This document shows, piece after piece, positions 15,701 to 23,786 of a DNA stretch of 46,293 nt. Under the pieces are notes generated by a model. The model did no database searches. It saw nothing but the letters and a program-made list of their open reading frames with translations, and was not told the origin of the DNA. Source of the DNA: Bryobacterales bacterium (GTDB lineage Bacteria; Acidobacteriota; Terriglobia; Bryobacterales; Bryobacteraceae); assembly GCA_947446025.1 (NCBI GenBank), contig CANFEY010000039.1:1-46293 (forward strand). The letters run 5' to 3'. The translations under genes were made by a program, and so were the position numbers. Within the stretch, counting starts at the first letter, position 1; each line of letters starts with the position of its first letter.

Positions 15701-16546
15701 GACCTTGATGTTCTTGACTCCAGGAAGGTCGACGACCTTGATGTGGAAGGTCGGCGACTTGACGCCCGCGGCTTCCACGTAGTACTGCAAGCCTTCGGGT
15801 ACGGCGGGCAGCAGGTAGCCGTAGGTGGCTTCGCCGGGACGCGGGGCCATGATGGCCTCTTCCCACTTGGCTCCACTGTCATATTTTGCCATCAAGCGGA
15901 CTTCCTGCGCGGTGAAGCCTTGCAGCGTGGCGACCACGGAAACGTCGGTGCGGCGGCGCACGGTTTCGTCACCCGGTTCCACTTTGAGTTGATAGAAGCC
16001 TGCTTCGCCGGCCTTCGGGAGCCCGGCCCACAAGGTCTTCGCGCCAAAGCCGAGATAGCCGGGGGCGAACATGATCAACCACAGGAGCACAGCACCCGCC
16101 GCGCCCGCGCCGATGCCGAATCCGAAGATCGACTTCTGCGGCACCACCGTCATGGGAGCAGCCTGACGCGCCGGTTTCAGCGTATCTTCCGCCAGGAGTT
16201 CGATGAAGGGATCGCCTTGATCACGGCGGTCCATGTAGGTGAGCAGGCGCTGCTGGAACGCGGGGTTGGCTTGTTCCGCCTTGCGCGCAGCGCGCCGTTC
16301 GTTCAAGCCGAGCAGCGGGATCACCAGTCCCAGGCCGATGGCCACCGCGAGAGAAATGAATAGCACCACGCGCGCTACCACCATGCTGGTAGAAGAGAAC
16401 GCGTAAGCGTTGGTGATCATCACCAAGGCCAGGGTCGCTCCGAGGGCGACGCCGAGAGCGATAGCGGCCCCGCGGCTCCAGGTGAGCATCCGCAGGCGGG
16501 ACTCAAGACCACGCAGGTATTGAGTCAACTGTTCGCGCGTATTCAT
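12800..16546 (-). CDS. DUF4175 membrane protein with long Gln/Gly repeats
   Basis: A very large protein of 1248 residues. It has three predicted membrane segments in the first 170 residues, then beta-rich domains (about 180-480, including an Ig-like VRIKHPGPDAQVNPLEE-type module), then a long coiled-coil and low-complexity part. Poly-Gly tracts occur near 495 and 635, and Gln/Gly/Lys repeats at about 760-795 and 1025-1100. The helical part is rich in Gln, Arg, Glu and Ala, typical of DUF4175. Its role is unknown; size and layout suggest a scaffold projecting from the membrane. Stop and start distances to its neighbours are seven and five bases, so it is firmly inside the operon. Confidence 0.85.
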   Translation of the reverse strand: MNTREQLTQYLRGLESRLRMLTWSRGAAIALGVALGATLALVMITNAYAFSSTSMVVARVVLFISLAVAIGLGLVIPLLGLNERRAARKAEQANPAFQQRLLTYMDRRDQGDPFIELLAEDTLKPARQAAPMTVVPQKSIFGFGIGAGAAGAVLLWLIMFAPGYLGFGAKTLWAGLPKAGEAGFYQLKVEPGDETVRRRTDVSVVATLQGFTAQEVRLMAKYDSGAKWEEAIMAPRPGEATYGYLLPAVPEGLQYYVEAAGVKSPTFHIKVVDLPGVKNIKVTYHYPSWMKSADLVEDPGGDLRAVVGTKAELTVETDKPLSDGLIVMQDGTEISMVTTQGNFLTVRVPIEKEGAYHFAAKVNGEVIRLTPDYFIEAQEDSGPKVSIKHPGPDAQVNPLEEVIIQVEATDDFGVAQLQLHYSVNGEPEKIINLAANGTPKVDGQITLYLEDFHMVPGDVVSLYATAKDARTEAASDIGFIQAMPFEKNYSQSQQGGGGGGGGGGQQQEQQEISRRQRDIISMTHKAIKGSAVEKAAATKERAEFLAEAQKTLKAQADSLAQRVKARELDGESATIKEFVKEIEAAATEMGPASEKLGASAWKDALIPEQKALQHLQRAEQLNRDIQVAFGNQQGGGGGGGGGGQNAGRDLANLFDLELDTEKNQYEQAQSTRGGQQGGGAEQQQEQVDDILKKLEELAKRQQAAAAQNQGKNKQQTVDRRWEQESLRREAEELKKQLEELQQQQAQQGQQGQQSQQALSRGQQGKQGQQGQQGQQGQQGQQGKQGQQGQQGQESAQQRQIERMLDQVKQAEQEMADANKAAAKGDQAQADAAARRAADRLQDAKQQGSQMQRQGVNAGLDQLQRNAQQLAERQRQAENQMKQAAAGKGLPQDQREQLAQEKERLLKDYQQLERDINRQQQQLRQSDPDAARELKDGISEAQQAQAKERLQYGADYARRASQAQLESWLRQEAPLTRTLDQLSQAVKDAQGKLGDGQQQGEGQGQLERQVASIEQMRAQLERMQQQAAQQGQQGQGQGKQGQGKQGQGQGKDGQGQGKDGQAQGGQQGQGKDGQGQGKDGQGKGQGQGQGQQGQQGGQGGGNQNGGGGFNGGYAGGQVGGYDRYGRYNPEGIYDNAGAVPIDPRQIVRDAQRDLRAIQQANRDNRELAGQAAALERELNNLAIGNPSGPELEARLSRTVLPELESLEVQLRNELDKEKGGQVRSPGTERTPAGFAPDVAEYFRKLSRAK
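13256..13467 (-). repeat. Tandem coding repeat, Gly-Gln/Lys-Asp type
   Basis: An irregular six- to nine-base period array inside the DUF4175 gene that encodes GQGQGKDGQ-type units. It is prone to length change by slippage and to assembly collapse. It also creates a spurious leucine-rich frame on the plus strand. Confidence 0.8.
14171..14262 (-). repeat. Tandem coding repeat, 9-bp period (Gln-Gln-Gly)
   Basis: About ten units of nine bases that encode QQG or KQG triplets in the DUF4175 gene. Units differ at a few third-position and Lys/Gln bases. Confidence 0.85.
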
Positions 16547-16553
16547 GCCTTCG

Positions 16554-18614
16554 TCATCCTCTCGTAGGACTCTCCAGTGGAGTCTCCTCGGGCCGGACAG
16601 ATGAACGCAGGTACCGGTTTGCGATCACCGACTCCGCCAATGCTACCAACAACAATAACACCAATAAATACGGCGCGAGGGACCAGGGAGTGGAGGTGGA
16701 GCTTAACCCGCTCTGCACCGCCCCTGTGGCTACCTCAGGCTCAGTCCCGGTGGACGCCCAGAGGTCCTGCGTTTCCTTTTCCATCACCGTCAAATCCGAC
16801 TCCCGCCGGTCGGCATGCGCGGCCACCAGCGTCCGCCTTCCGGCGGCATTTTTCACATCAAAGAAACCTTCCTTTGACACGGCGAAGTTCGGTGCTGAGG
16901 CGGCTTCCTCAATCGAAAGCACCCGCTGCCCGTCGGGATTTAGCACTTCCGCGCTGACGCCTTTTTGCTGCGTCCCTGACCTTAACTCAACGAACGAATC
17001 CACTCCCAGGTTGACAGGCTGGCTGACGCCGCCTCCGCCCAGGTACTTGACGGTCTCTTGGACGAATGGGACGTAAATCGGTTTGTTGGCGAAATCGTTC
17101 TGCCGGTCATCGAGCGACGCGGCGTAGGCGATGACGAACCCTTCGCCCATGCGGCGTTCCACAATCAGGGGCGTTCCGTCACTCAGTTTGGCCAGCACCT
17201 GACCTTCGCCGGCCCCGAGCTTGACCGATTGAAAGAACCGGACGCCTTCCATGCGGTCCAGGCTGCGGAGAACCGCGTGATTCTGGTCGATGTCGCCCAC
17301 GGTCCAGAAGCGCTCACCGGCGCGGGCCGCGAGGTTGGTGCCCTGAATGGGGAGGTCGATCACCGGAGCCTTGTTGAGCACCGCCGAGCCGACGCCCAGG
17401 GCTTCGAACAATCCCCCGCCCTTTTCGACGTAGGCCTTCAGCGCGTCGGCCAGTTTAGAGGGCACATTGGCGGGTTCGGAAAGGACCACCACGGCGTACT
17501 TGGAGTAGTCGGCGTTGGCCGCGACTTCGGGCCGCAGGGATTCCACAATGAATTCGGAGTCGGGATCAGAGGTCAGCGCCGCGGTGAAGAAGCGCTGCGA
17601 TTTCGAGTGCAGCCCGTCGTCGATGAAGAGCACTTTCTTGGGGTCGGTGCGTTCGACGGAGAAGGTGTAGCGGTCGTCGGCGGCCAGCGCGTCGGAGGAT
17701 TCGATGCGGACTTCGCACTTATTGAATCCGTACGATGCTTCAAGGCCGATGAATTCCACCGAACCGCGACCGTTCTCAGCCACGTCGACTTGTTTGGAGC
17801 CGACCGTCTTGCCGTTCAACAGCAGCGTGACGTTGCGCTTCGCGGCGGGGGCGTTGAAGCCGGCGATAGTGGCGGTGATGTGGACAGTCTTGGTGTCATA
17901 GATGCGCTGCGGCGCGTTCACGCTCTCCACGCTCCAGTTGGACTGCTGTTTGCCGATGGGGTGCAGCACCAGCTTGGTGTTGTCATCCAGGCGCAGGTCA
18001 GTGAACCCAGGCGGCATGGCGGATTTCTGCAGGTCACTGATGACGTGGACTTCCAACGGGACGTCGGCCTGCTCACGCAAGGTGCGCAGGTAACGGGCGA
18101 GCACTCCGAAGTCGGCGCGGCTGTCGCCTTCCTTGATGGCGGTGACGGCGGCGCGCAGTTGGTTCGGATCGTCCACTTGCTGCGTCATGGCTTCAAGAGT
18201 GCCGGAAAGAGCGACCACTTGGGCTTTGGTGCCCGTCCGAATGCCGCCCAACACGCTGGCGGCTTCGCGCTTGGCCAACTCGAGGCGCGAGGTACCGCCC
18301 TCGTTGGTGCGCATGCTGAAGGAGCGGTCCACGGCAACTACGGTGAGGCGCTCTCCGCGCTGCGCCGGAGTCGAAAAGCGGATGAACGGCTGCGCGAACA
18401 GCAGAGCGAGCAGCAGCAGCATGATGGTGCGCAGGATGAACAGCAGGATGAAATCCAGCCGCCGGTGCTGCACGGAGCTGGTTTCGCGATGCTCGAAGAA
18501 CATCAGCGAGGGGAAGGGCTTGGGGTCCTGGTTCGACCGCTTCAGCAAATGCAACCAAACCGGCAATCCAACGGCCAGCGCGCCCGCCAAAAACCACGGT
18601 GAAAATAGACCCAT
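16554..18614 (-). CDS. BatA-like VWA membrane protein
   Basis: A 686-residue inner-membrane protein. The N-terminal 25 residues (FLAGALAVGLPVWLHLL) are the BatA/aerotolerance signature, followed by a second helix (about 58-75). A von Willebrand A domain starts at 90 with the MIDAS motif DRSFS (96-100). A glutamine-amidotransferase-like part follows (KVLFIDDG, YVEKGGGLFEALG, GEGFVIAYAAS), and one helix closes the protein near 655-675. MoxR ATPases act on VWA partners through the MIDAS site. It lies seven bases upstream of DUF4175 and 17 bases after DUF58. Confidence 0.9.
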   Translation of the reverse strand: MGLFSPWFLAGALAVGLPVWLHLLKRSNQDPKPFPSLMFFEHRETSSVQHRRLDFILLFILRTIMLLLLALLFAQPFIRFSTPAQRGERLTVVAVDRSFSMRTNEGGTSRLELAKREAASVLGGIRTGTKAQVVALSGTLEAMTQQVDDPNQLRAAVTAIKEGDSRADFGVLARYLRTLREQADVPLEVHVISDLQKSAMPPGFTDLRLDDNTKLVLHPIGKQQSNWSVESVNAPQRIYDTKTVHITATIAGFNAPAAKRNVTLLLNGKTVGSKQVDVAENGRGSVEFIGLEASYGFNKCEVRIESSDALAADDRYTFSVERTDPKKVLFIDDGLHSKSQRFFTAALTSDPDSEFIVESLRPEVAANADYSKYAVVVLSEPANVPSKLADALKAYVEKGGGLFEALGVGSAVLNKAPVIDLPIQGTNLAARAGERFWTVGDIDQNHAVLRSLDRMEGVRFFQSVKLGAGEGQVLAKLSDGTPLIVERRMGEGFVIAYAASLDDRQNDFANKPIYVPFVQETVKYLGGGGVSQPVNLGVDSFVELRSGTQQKGVSAEVLNPDGQRVLSIEEAASAPNFAVSKEGFFDVKNAAGRRTLVAAHADRRESDLTVMEKETQDLWASTGTEPEVATGAVQSGLSSTSTPWSLAPYLLVLLLLVALAESVIANRYLRSSVRPEETPLESPTRG

Positions 18615-18631
18615 GTTCTACAACCTCTCTC

Positions 18632-19519
18632 TCACAGGCGGCCCGTCCGTATCGCTAAGTAACGCCGCAGCGATTCATCCAGCGGCTTACTGGTGTCACA
18701 CAAGTAATACCCGATGCCGGCGCCTTCGGCCTTCTTCTTGATGGCTTCAAGATGGGACGCCATCTTGTCCTTGTATTCGTGCGTGGCGTAGTCGGCCGAG
18801 ACCTGCATCTTCGCGCCGGATTCCAGATCCTCGAACAACACCGAGCCTTTGATTTTCGGAGCCAACTCTTCGGGGTCGAGAATATGGAACAACACCAGTT
18901 CGCTGCCGCGCGCGCGCAGCGGCGAGACTGCCCGGATGACGGCTTCCGGGTCTTCCCAAAAGTCAGAGATCGCGATGACCAGCCCGCGCTTGCGCAGGAA
19001 GTCCACCAGATGACTGAAAGGCCGGATGAAATCGGTGCGCGTGCCCGCCTCGGCCTGATCGATGGCGTGCATCAGCCGCATCATCTGGCCTTGGCGCGAC
19101 GAAGGCTGCACGAAGTTGCGCACCTCGTCATCGAACACGATGAGCCCGGTGGCATCGCGCTGCAAGTGCGCCAGGTAGACGATGGAGGCGGCCAGGAAGC
19201 GCGCGTATTCGAGCTTTTCCATGCCGCGCGAACCGTACGCCATCGATTTACTGGCGTCGATCAGCACCGTGACCATGGTGTTCGTCTCGCCCTTGAAGCG
19301 CTTGAGGAACATCTTGTCACTGCGCGCGAAGACGTTCCAGTCGACGTGGCGCAGGTCGTCGCCCGGCATGTATTGGCGGTATTCGGCAAACTCCTGGCTG
19401 AAGCCGAAGTCGGGCGATTCGTGCAGGCCGGAAATGAAGCCGTCGACCACAGTCTTGGCGACCAGGTCGAGACTCGAAATCCCGGCGAGTACGGCCGGAT
19501 CTAGGAAGCGTTGAATCAT
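18632..19519 (-). CDS. DUF58 protein (MoxR-associated)
   Basis: A cytoplasmic 295-residue protein with the DUF58 core EYRQYMPGDDLRHVDWNVFAR (47-67) and a VWA-like MIDAS DASKS (88-92). DUF58 proteins are the usual immediate partner of MoxR ATPases, probably as the substrate or adaptor that links the AAA+ ring to envelope proteins. It starts 15 bases after the MoxR stop. It is much shorter than the DUF58 protein of the second locus (37677), which has two membrane segments and an N-terminal beta domain. Confidence 0.93.
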   Translation of the reverse strand: MIQRFLDPAVLAGISSLDLVAKTVVDGFISGLHESPDFGFSQEFAEYRQYMPGDDLRHVDWNVFARSDKMFLKRFKGETNTMVTVLIDASKSMAYGSRGMEKLEYARFLAASIVYLAHLQRDATGLIVFDDEVRNFVQPSSRQGQMMRLMHAIDQAEAGTRTDFIRPFSHLVDFLRKRGLVIAISDFWEDPEAVIRAVSPLRARGSELVLFHILDPEELAPKIKGSVLFEDLESGAKMQVSADYATHEYKDKMASHLEAIKKKAEGAGIGYYLCDTSKPLDESLRRYLAIRTGRL

Positions 19520-19534
19520 CGCTGCCCCTGGGCA

Positions 19535-20563
19535 CTACGCCTTCGGGCGCGGAATATGGTCGAGCAACTTCTTCAGGATGTCGTCCTGCGTGAGCTTGTC
19601 GCTTTCCGCCTGGAAGTTGAGCAGGATGCGATGCCGCAAGATCGGACGCACCAGCGCGGCGATGTCGTCGTAGGTCACGTGTACGCGCTTCTGCATCAGA
19701 GCGCGCGCCTTGGCGGCCAGCACCAAGCTTTGCGCCGCGCGGACCGAGCCGCCGAAGTTGACATACTTCTTCACGAAGTCCGGGGCGCTCACATCAGTGG
19801 CACGCGTTGCGCGCACGATGCTCACTGCGTAGCGGGCCACGTCCTCCGCGATCGGCACCATGCGGACTAGCGCTTGGAAGTCGATAATTTCGTCCGGGTT
19901 GGTCACGGCTACAACGGTGGATTTGTGCGACGTGGTGGTGAGCCCCAGCACCGCCATTTCGTCGTCGGCGCTCAAGTAGTCGAGCATGACGTTGAAGATG
20001 AAACGGTCCAGCTGGGCTTCGGGCAACGGATAGGTGCCTTCGAGTTCGATGGGGTTCTGCGTGGCCAGCACGAAGAACGGCTCCTGGATTTTGTAGTTGT
20101 TGCCGCGCACCGTGCAGGTGTGTTCCTGCATCGCTTCAAGCAGCGCCGACTGCGTCTTGGGGGGCGTACGGTTGATTTCGTCGGCCAGCAGGATGTTCGA
20201 GAAAATCGGTCCCGGCACGAAGGTCCAGTTGCGCTTGCCGGTCACCTGATCTTCTTCAATGATGTCTGTGCCGGTGATGTCCGAAGGCATCAAGTCAGGC
20301 GTGAACTGGATGCGCTTGAACTCCAGTCCCAGAATGTTGCCGATGGTGCGCACCAGCAACGTCTTGGCCGTCCCCGGCAAGCCGGTGATCAAACAGTGTC
20401 CGCCGACGAACAGTCCGATGAGCACCTGCTCAATCACCTCGTCCTGCCCGACGATCACGTTGTGGATCTGGCCTACGATTCCTTCCTGCACCTTATGAAA
20501 GCGTGCGATGCGGTCTTTGATTTCGCCGGATTCCACGGTCTGGAGAGTTGAGGTTGTCGACAT
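19535..20563 (-). CDS. MoxR family AAA+ ATPase (locus 1)
   Basis: A 342-residue AAA+ ATPase. Walker A is GLPGTAKT (61-68), Walker B LLADEINR (125-132), sensor 1 is in VLATQNPIE and the arginine-finger stretch is EAQLDRF. MoxR rings act as chaperones that mature or remodel VWA-containing complexes, as in methanol dehydrogenase activation. The direct chain MoxR, DUF58, BatA-like VWA is the classic arrangement. It shares the Walker and sensor stretches with the locus 2 MoxR at 39065 but is clearly diverged elsewhere. Confidence 0.95.
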   Translation of the reverse strand: MSTTSTLQTVESGEIKDRIARFHKVQEGIVGQIHNVIVGQDEVIEQVLIGLFVGGHCLITGLPGTAKTLLVRTIGNILGLEFKRIQFTPDLMPSDITGTDIIEEDQVTGKRNWTFVPGPIFSNILLADEINRTPPKTQSALLEAMQEHTCTVRGNNYKIQEPFFVLATQNPIELEGTYPLPEAQLDRFIFNVMLDYLSADDEMAVLGLTTTSHKSTVVAVTNPDEIIDFQALVRMVPIAEDVARYAVSIVRATRATDVSAPDFVKKYVNFGGSVRAAQSLVLAAKARALMQKRVHVTYDDIAALVRPILRHRILLNFQAESDKLTQDDILKKLLDHIPRPKA

Positions 20564-20596
20564 TCGGTTCCGTCTATTGTTCCACGTTTCTAGAGT

Positions 20597-22837
20597 CTAC
20601 TGCCCGGTCAGTTCCAACAAGAGTTTCAGCCCCGGCTTGAAGGAGGGCGCCGCTTCCAGGGACTGGTACACGTGCTCCAGTGCCTTTTCGTTCTGCTTCG
20701 TCGCGCGATAAGCCAGCGCCAGGTTGTAATGCGTGCCCGCGAGATCAATGGTTCCGCTGGCCAGCGCCGCCCCAAATTCGCGAGCCGCCCCCTGAGGATT
20801 GCCCAGCTCCATATGCAGACTGCCCAGCTTCTGGTGCGCGGCTTCGTCCTTGAGGAAGATGAGGTTGAGTTTCTCCAGCGCCGCCGCGGCGGCTTTCTTG
20901 TTGCCCGCTTCGGTCTGCATGTCGGCCAATTGCTTCAGCGGAGCCGGTTCGCGGCCTCCGTGCGCCGCATAGGCCTCCAGCGTCTGGATCATGTTCGGCT
21001 TGTCGGCCTTCTCCGTGTAGGCTTTGATCAGCATGGTGTAGGCGCTTCCGGTCTCGACGAAATCCGGGTACAGGTCGAGCGCTTCGGTGCCCAGCGCGAT
21101 CACCTTGTCCCAATCCTTCGCCTTGCCAGCTTCGTTGGCGTCTTTAAGGAGCTTGGTCCAGCGCTCGAAGCCGTCCACAGTCTTCTTGGTCTGCGCTTCC
21201 AGCCACGGGAAGAACTGCGCGTCGAACTCTTCCGGCGTGACCTTGAGAACATCCTTGATAACGGTCGCCGTGTCCTTGCGATTCTTAAACCCTTCGATCA
21301 TGCCGAGCACCGCGTCGTAACCCCACTTCTCCACGATGTAGGTGATCACGCGTCCGCCCTGGTAATAGCTGACGACGACTTGTTCCGGGTAAGAAGGATG
21401 GATGTAGCCGCGGTCGAGTTCGGCAATTGGCAGCAGCTTCTTGTCGCGGATAGCGGCCACTTCGCGCGGGGTCATGCGGTCACCCCAATCGGGCGCAATC
21501 GCGGTCTCTTCGTACACGGCCACGCCTTCGGTGAACCAGCGCGGCGTGCGGCTCTGCGTCATGTCGAGCACGTAGACGTGGCTCAGTTCATGCCACAAGG
21601 TCGCGGCCCAGTGGAACTCACCCGGCGGACGGCCGTTGGGCGAATCCATCGCCACGTAATGCCCGAAGGTGACGCCGAGGATGCCGCCGACTCCGGGAAT
21701 ACCCAGCGTGCGCACTTCAAAGTCCGCGTGGTCTGGATACGCCTCTACTTGGATCGGCCCCTGAATCTTGTGCTTGTACTTCTTCTCATAGGTCGCGATG
21801 GCGCGGTCCAGTTCGGCCTTGTAATAAGGCTCCAGCAGCGCGGCTTCTTTCTTATCGAACTTCAGCACCGTGGTGGCCGTCTCAAAGGTCTGAAATTTGA
21901 CCAAGGTATCCAGCAGCTTCAGCGAATTGCGTACGCTGACGCGCGACGGCTTGGGTCCGTCGTTGAATACGGACTCCAGTTGCTGATGCGCCTCCGCTTC
22001 CTTGCCGAAGCGCATCAGCTGGATGCCGAGTTCGGCGCGCGCGCTCCACAGATTTGGTTTCAGTTCGATCGCTTTGCGCAGCAGCGCGATGCCTTCGTCG
22101 TAGCGCCGGTTCTGCACGAAGAAGTGCCCCATTGTCTCGTAGGCTTCGCCGTACTTCGGGTTGGCTTTGAAGATGCGGTCGAGCCATTCCGTACCTGGCT
22201 TGTCATCCATCTGGTCCATCGCGGCCAGAATCGCCAGGGCCTGAAGGGCCTCGGGATTGATCTGCAACGCTTCTTTGGCGGAGGCAACCGCCTTCTCTGG
22301 ATTGTTGTCTTCCAGATGCATGTAGGCCATCAGTTCATGCGCTTGATAGAGCTTCGCATCCGCCTTCGCGGCTTTCTCCGCCCACTCCATCGCCTTGCCA
22401 TCGTAGGATTCGCTGAGCACCTTGGCCAGGCCCAACATCGCGGGCGCATAGTCGGGATTGATCTTCAGCGCCGCTTCCATGTCTTCCTTGGCGTCGTTGT
22501 TCTGGTCCGTGGAAAGGAACAGGTACGCCCAGCGCACGTGCCGCGCCGGATCTTTCGGATTGGCCGCCACCGCTTCGGCGAATGCCAGGGACGCGCCGTT
22601 ACCGTCGCCCAGGCCCCACAAGCCTTCCGCCTTGGCCCACGGATCGCGCGACGTCGAAAGCCGCTGGTAGCAGGCCCGCGCGCCCGGGTCGGCACGGGCC
22701 GCAAGCTTCTCGCATTCGAGGTACGGCGCGGGCCCTTGTGCGGACGCGCCCATTTGCCGGAACCAGCGCTGCTCGTCGCCGACGTAGAGAACCGTCAGCA
22801 CCAGAGCGACCACGACGTATGTGCTTTTCGATTTCAT
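20597..22837 (-). CDS. TPR protein with gluzincin (peptidase MA-like) domain
   Basis: An exported 746-residue protein. After an N-terminal signal or anchor (about 7-19) it has TPR units over roughly 60-300, a metalloprotease domain and more TPR units over about 580-746. The zinc site is HELSH (416-420) with E437 in WFTEG, the gluzincin pattern, so it should be an active peptidase. Its position between the MoxR and the caspase-fold genes (33 and 28 bases away) places a protease and protein-binding scaffold in the MoxR pathway. Substrate unknown. Confidence 0.85.
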   Translation of the reverse strand: MKSKSTYVVVALVLTVLYVGDEQRWFRQMGASAQGPAPYLECEKLAARADPGARACYQRLSTSRDPWAKAEGLWGLGDGNGASLAFAEAVAANPKDPARHVRWAYLFLSTDQNNDAKEDMEAALKINPDYAPAMLGLAKVLSESYDGKAMEWAEKAAKADAKLYQAHELMAYMHLEDNNPEKAVASAKEALQINPEALQALAILAAMDQMDDKPGTEWLDRIFKANPKYGEAYETMGHFFVQNRRYDEGIALLRKAIELKPNLWSARAELGIQLMRFGKEAEAHQQLESVFNDGPKPSRVSVRNSLKLLDTLVKFQTFETATTVLKFDKKEAALLEPYYKAELDRAIATYEKKYKHKIQGPIQVEAYPDHADFEVRTLGIPGVGGILGVTFGHYVAMDSPNGRPPGEFHWAATLWHELSHVYVLDMTQSRTPRWFTEGVAVYEETAIAPDWGDRMTPREVAAIRDKKLLPIAELDRGYIHPSYPEQVVVSYYQGGRVITYIVEKWGYDAVLGMIEGFKNRKDTATVIKDVLKVTPEEFDAQFFPWLEAQTKKTVDGFERWTKLLKDANEAGKAKDWDKVIALGTEALDLYPDFVETGSAYTMLIKAYTEKADKPNMIQTLEAYAAHGGREPAPLKQLADMQTEAGNKKAAAAALEKLNLIFLKDEAAHQKLGSLHMELGNPQGAAREFGAALASGTIDLAGTHYNLALAYRATKQNEKALEHVYQSLEAAPSFKPGLKLLLELTGQ

Positions 22838-22865
22838 GGCTTATTGATCCATTCCTGACATCGAC

Positions 22866-23786
22866 CTACTGGTCGAGACTCGCTTGAACCTTGGCGAGTT
22901 CCAGCAGCAACCCCTGCATCTGCTTGTTGTAGGTAGGCTGATCCGTGGCAGCCTTGCGGTATTTCAATTCGTCGATGGAAGTTTCCAGGTCATCCTTGCG
23001 CTTCAACAACGCCTGCTTGGCTGGCGTGGAGGCGATGGCGGACGCAGAACCCAGGTGCAACACCGGGAAACGTCCCGCGAGCAGGCCCTGACCGTTGCCG
23101 GCCGATGGGTCGGCTTCGCCTTCCCCCTTGCCCGTGTCTTCCAGAAGAGGATGCTCCGTCGCCAAGCGCTTCTGCGTATCGAAGTAATCCTTGGTCTTGA
23201 GCTTCGCGTACTTGTAGGCTTCGAGCGCGGTCAGCGTTTGATTCTTGTCCGTATCGGCCGAGCCGTCGCGGAACGCTTCCACCCAAAAGCGCGCGAACAC
23301 GGTGGCGTTGCGCTCACTGCCGGACTTGGTCGCGCTGATGATCACGCGCTTGTCTTTTTGCAGCTTCTTGATGGCCCCGCCGCTGCCGCTGGTGGTGAGC
23401 ACAACGGTCTGCCGGGCCGCGATTTTGTTCAGCGCGTCATTGAGTTCGCTGGCGGAGATGTCCTGGCCAGGGATGTTGAGCTTGTAATCGATGTCGTCAT
23501 AGCTGCCGTGGCCGATGAACAGCACCATCAACGTATCGTCGGCCTTGGCTTGCGCGGCGATGGCTGAGAGCTTGGCTTGGATGTTGGCCTTGGTCGCATC
23601 CTTACCGGACAGCAACTCCACCTTCGCGCCCGCTTCGCCCGCCAGAGCCTTGTTGAGATCCGACGCCCAGCCGGTGAAGCGCTGGTCGTATTCAGGCTCG
23701 CCGCCCAGCCCCGCCACCGTGAGATAGAAACTGGTAGCTTGCGCGGAGATCGCGGCAACCGCCGCCAACAACAGAAGCTTTCTCAT
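22866..23786 (-). CDS. Caspase-fold (C13/C14-like) protein lacking the catalytic cysteine
   Basis: An exported protein of 306 residues. The start at 23786 overlaps the upstream stop by four bases (ATGA) and yields a signal peptide MRKLLLLAAVAAISAQA. The caspase-hemoglobinase landmarks are present: a strand ending in H93-G94 (VLFIGHGSYDD) and a strand VVLTTSGSGG (128-137). In active members a Cys would stand at S133, and the whole protein contains no Cys. A helix pair and the TDKNQTLTALEAY stretch follow, as in legumain-like proteins. It is thus a pseudo-peptidase or binding protein, unless Ser133 acts as nucleophile. Confidence 0.75.
   Translation of the reverse strand: MRKLLLLAAVAAISAQATSFYLTVAGLGGEPEYDQRFTGWASDLNKALAGEAGAKVELLSGKDATKANIQAKLSAIAAQAKADDTLMVLFIGHGSYDDIDYKLNIPGQDISASELNDALNKIAARQTVVLTTSGSGGAIKKLQKDKRVIISATKSGSERNATVFARFWVEAFRDGSADTDKNQTLTALEAYKYAKLKTKDYFDTQKRLATEHPLLEDTGKGEGEADPSAGNGQGLLAGRFPVLHLGSASAIASTPAKQALLKRKDDLETSIDELKYRKAATDQPTYNKQMQGLLLELAKVQASLDQ

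Noticed and set aside
20672-22858. A 728-codon plus-strand frame opposite the TPR-gluzincin gene
   Set aside because: The sequence is Arg/His/Gly-rich without a domain, as expected for an antisense frame of GC-rich coding DNA; HELSH and TPR units prove the other strand.
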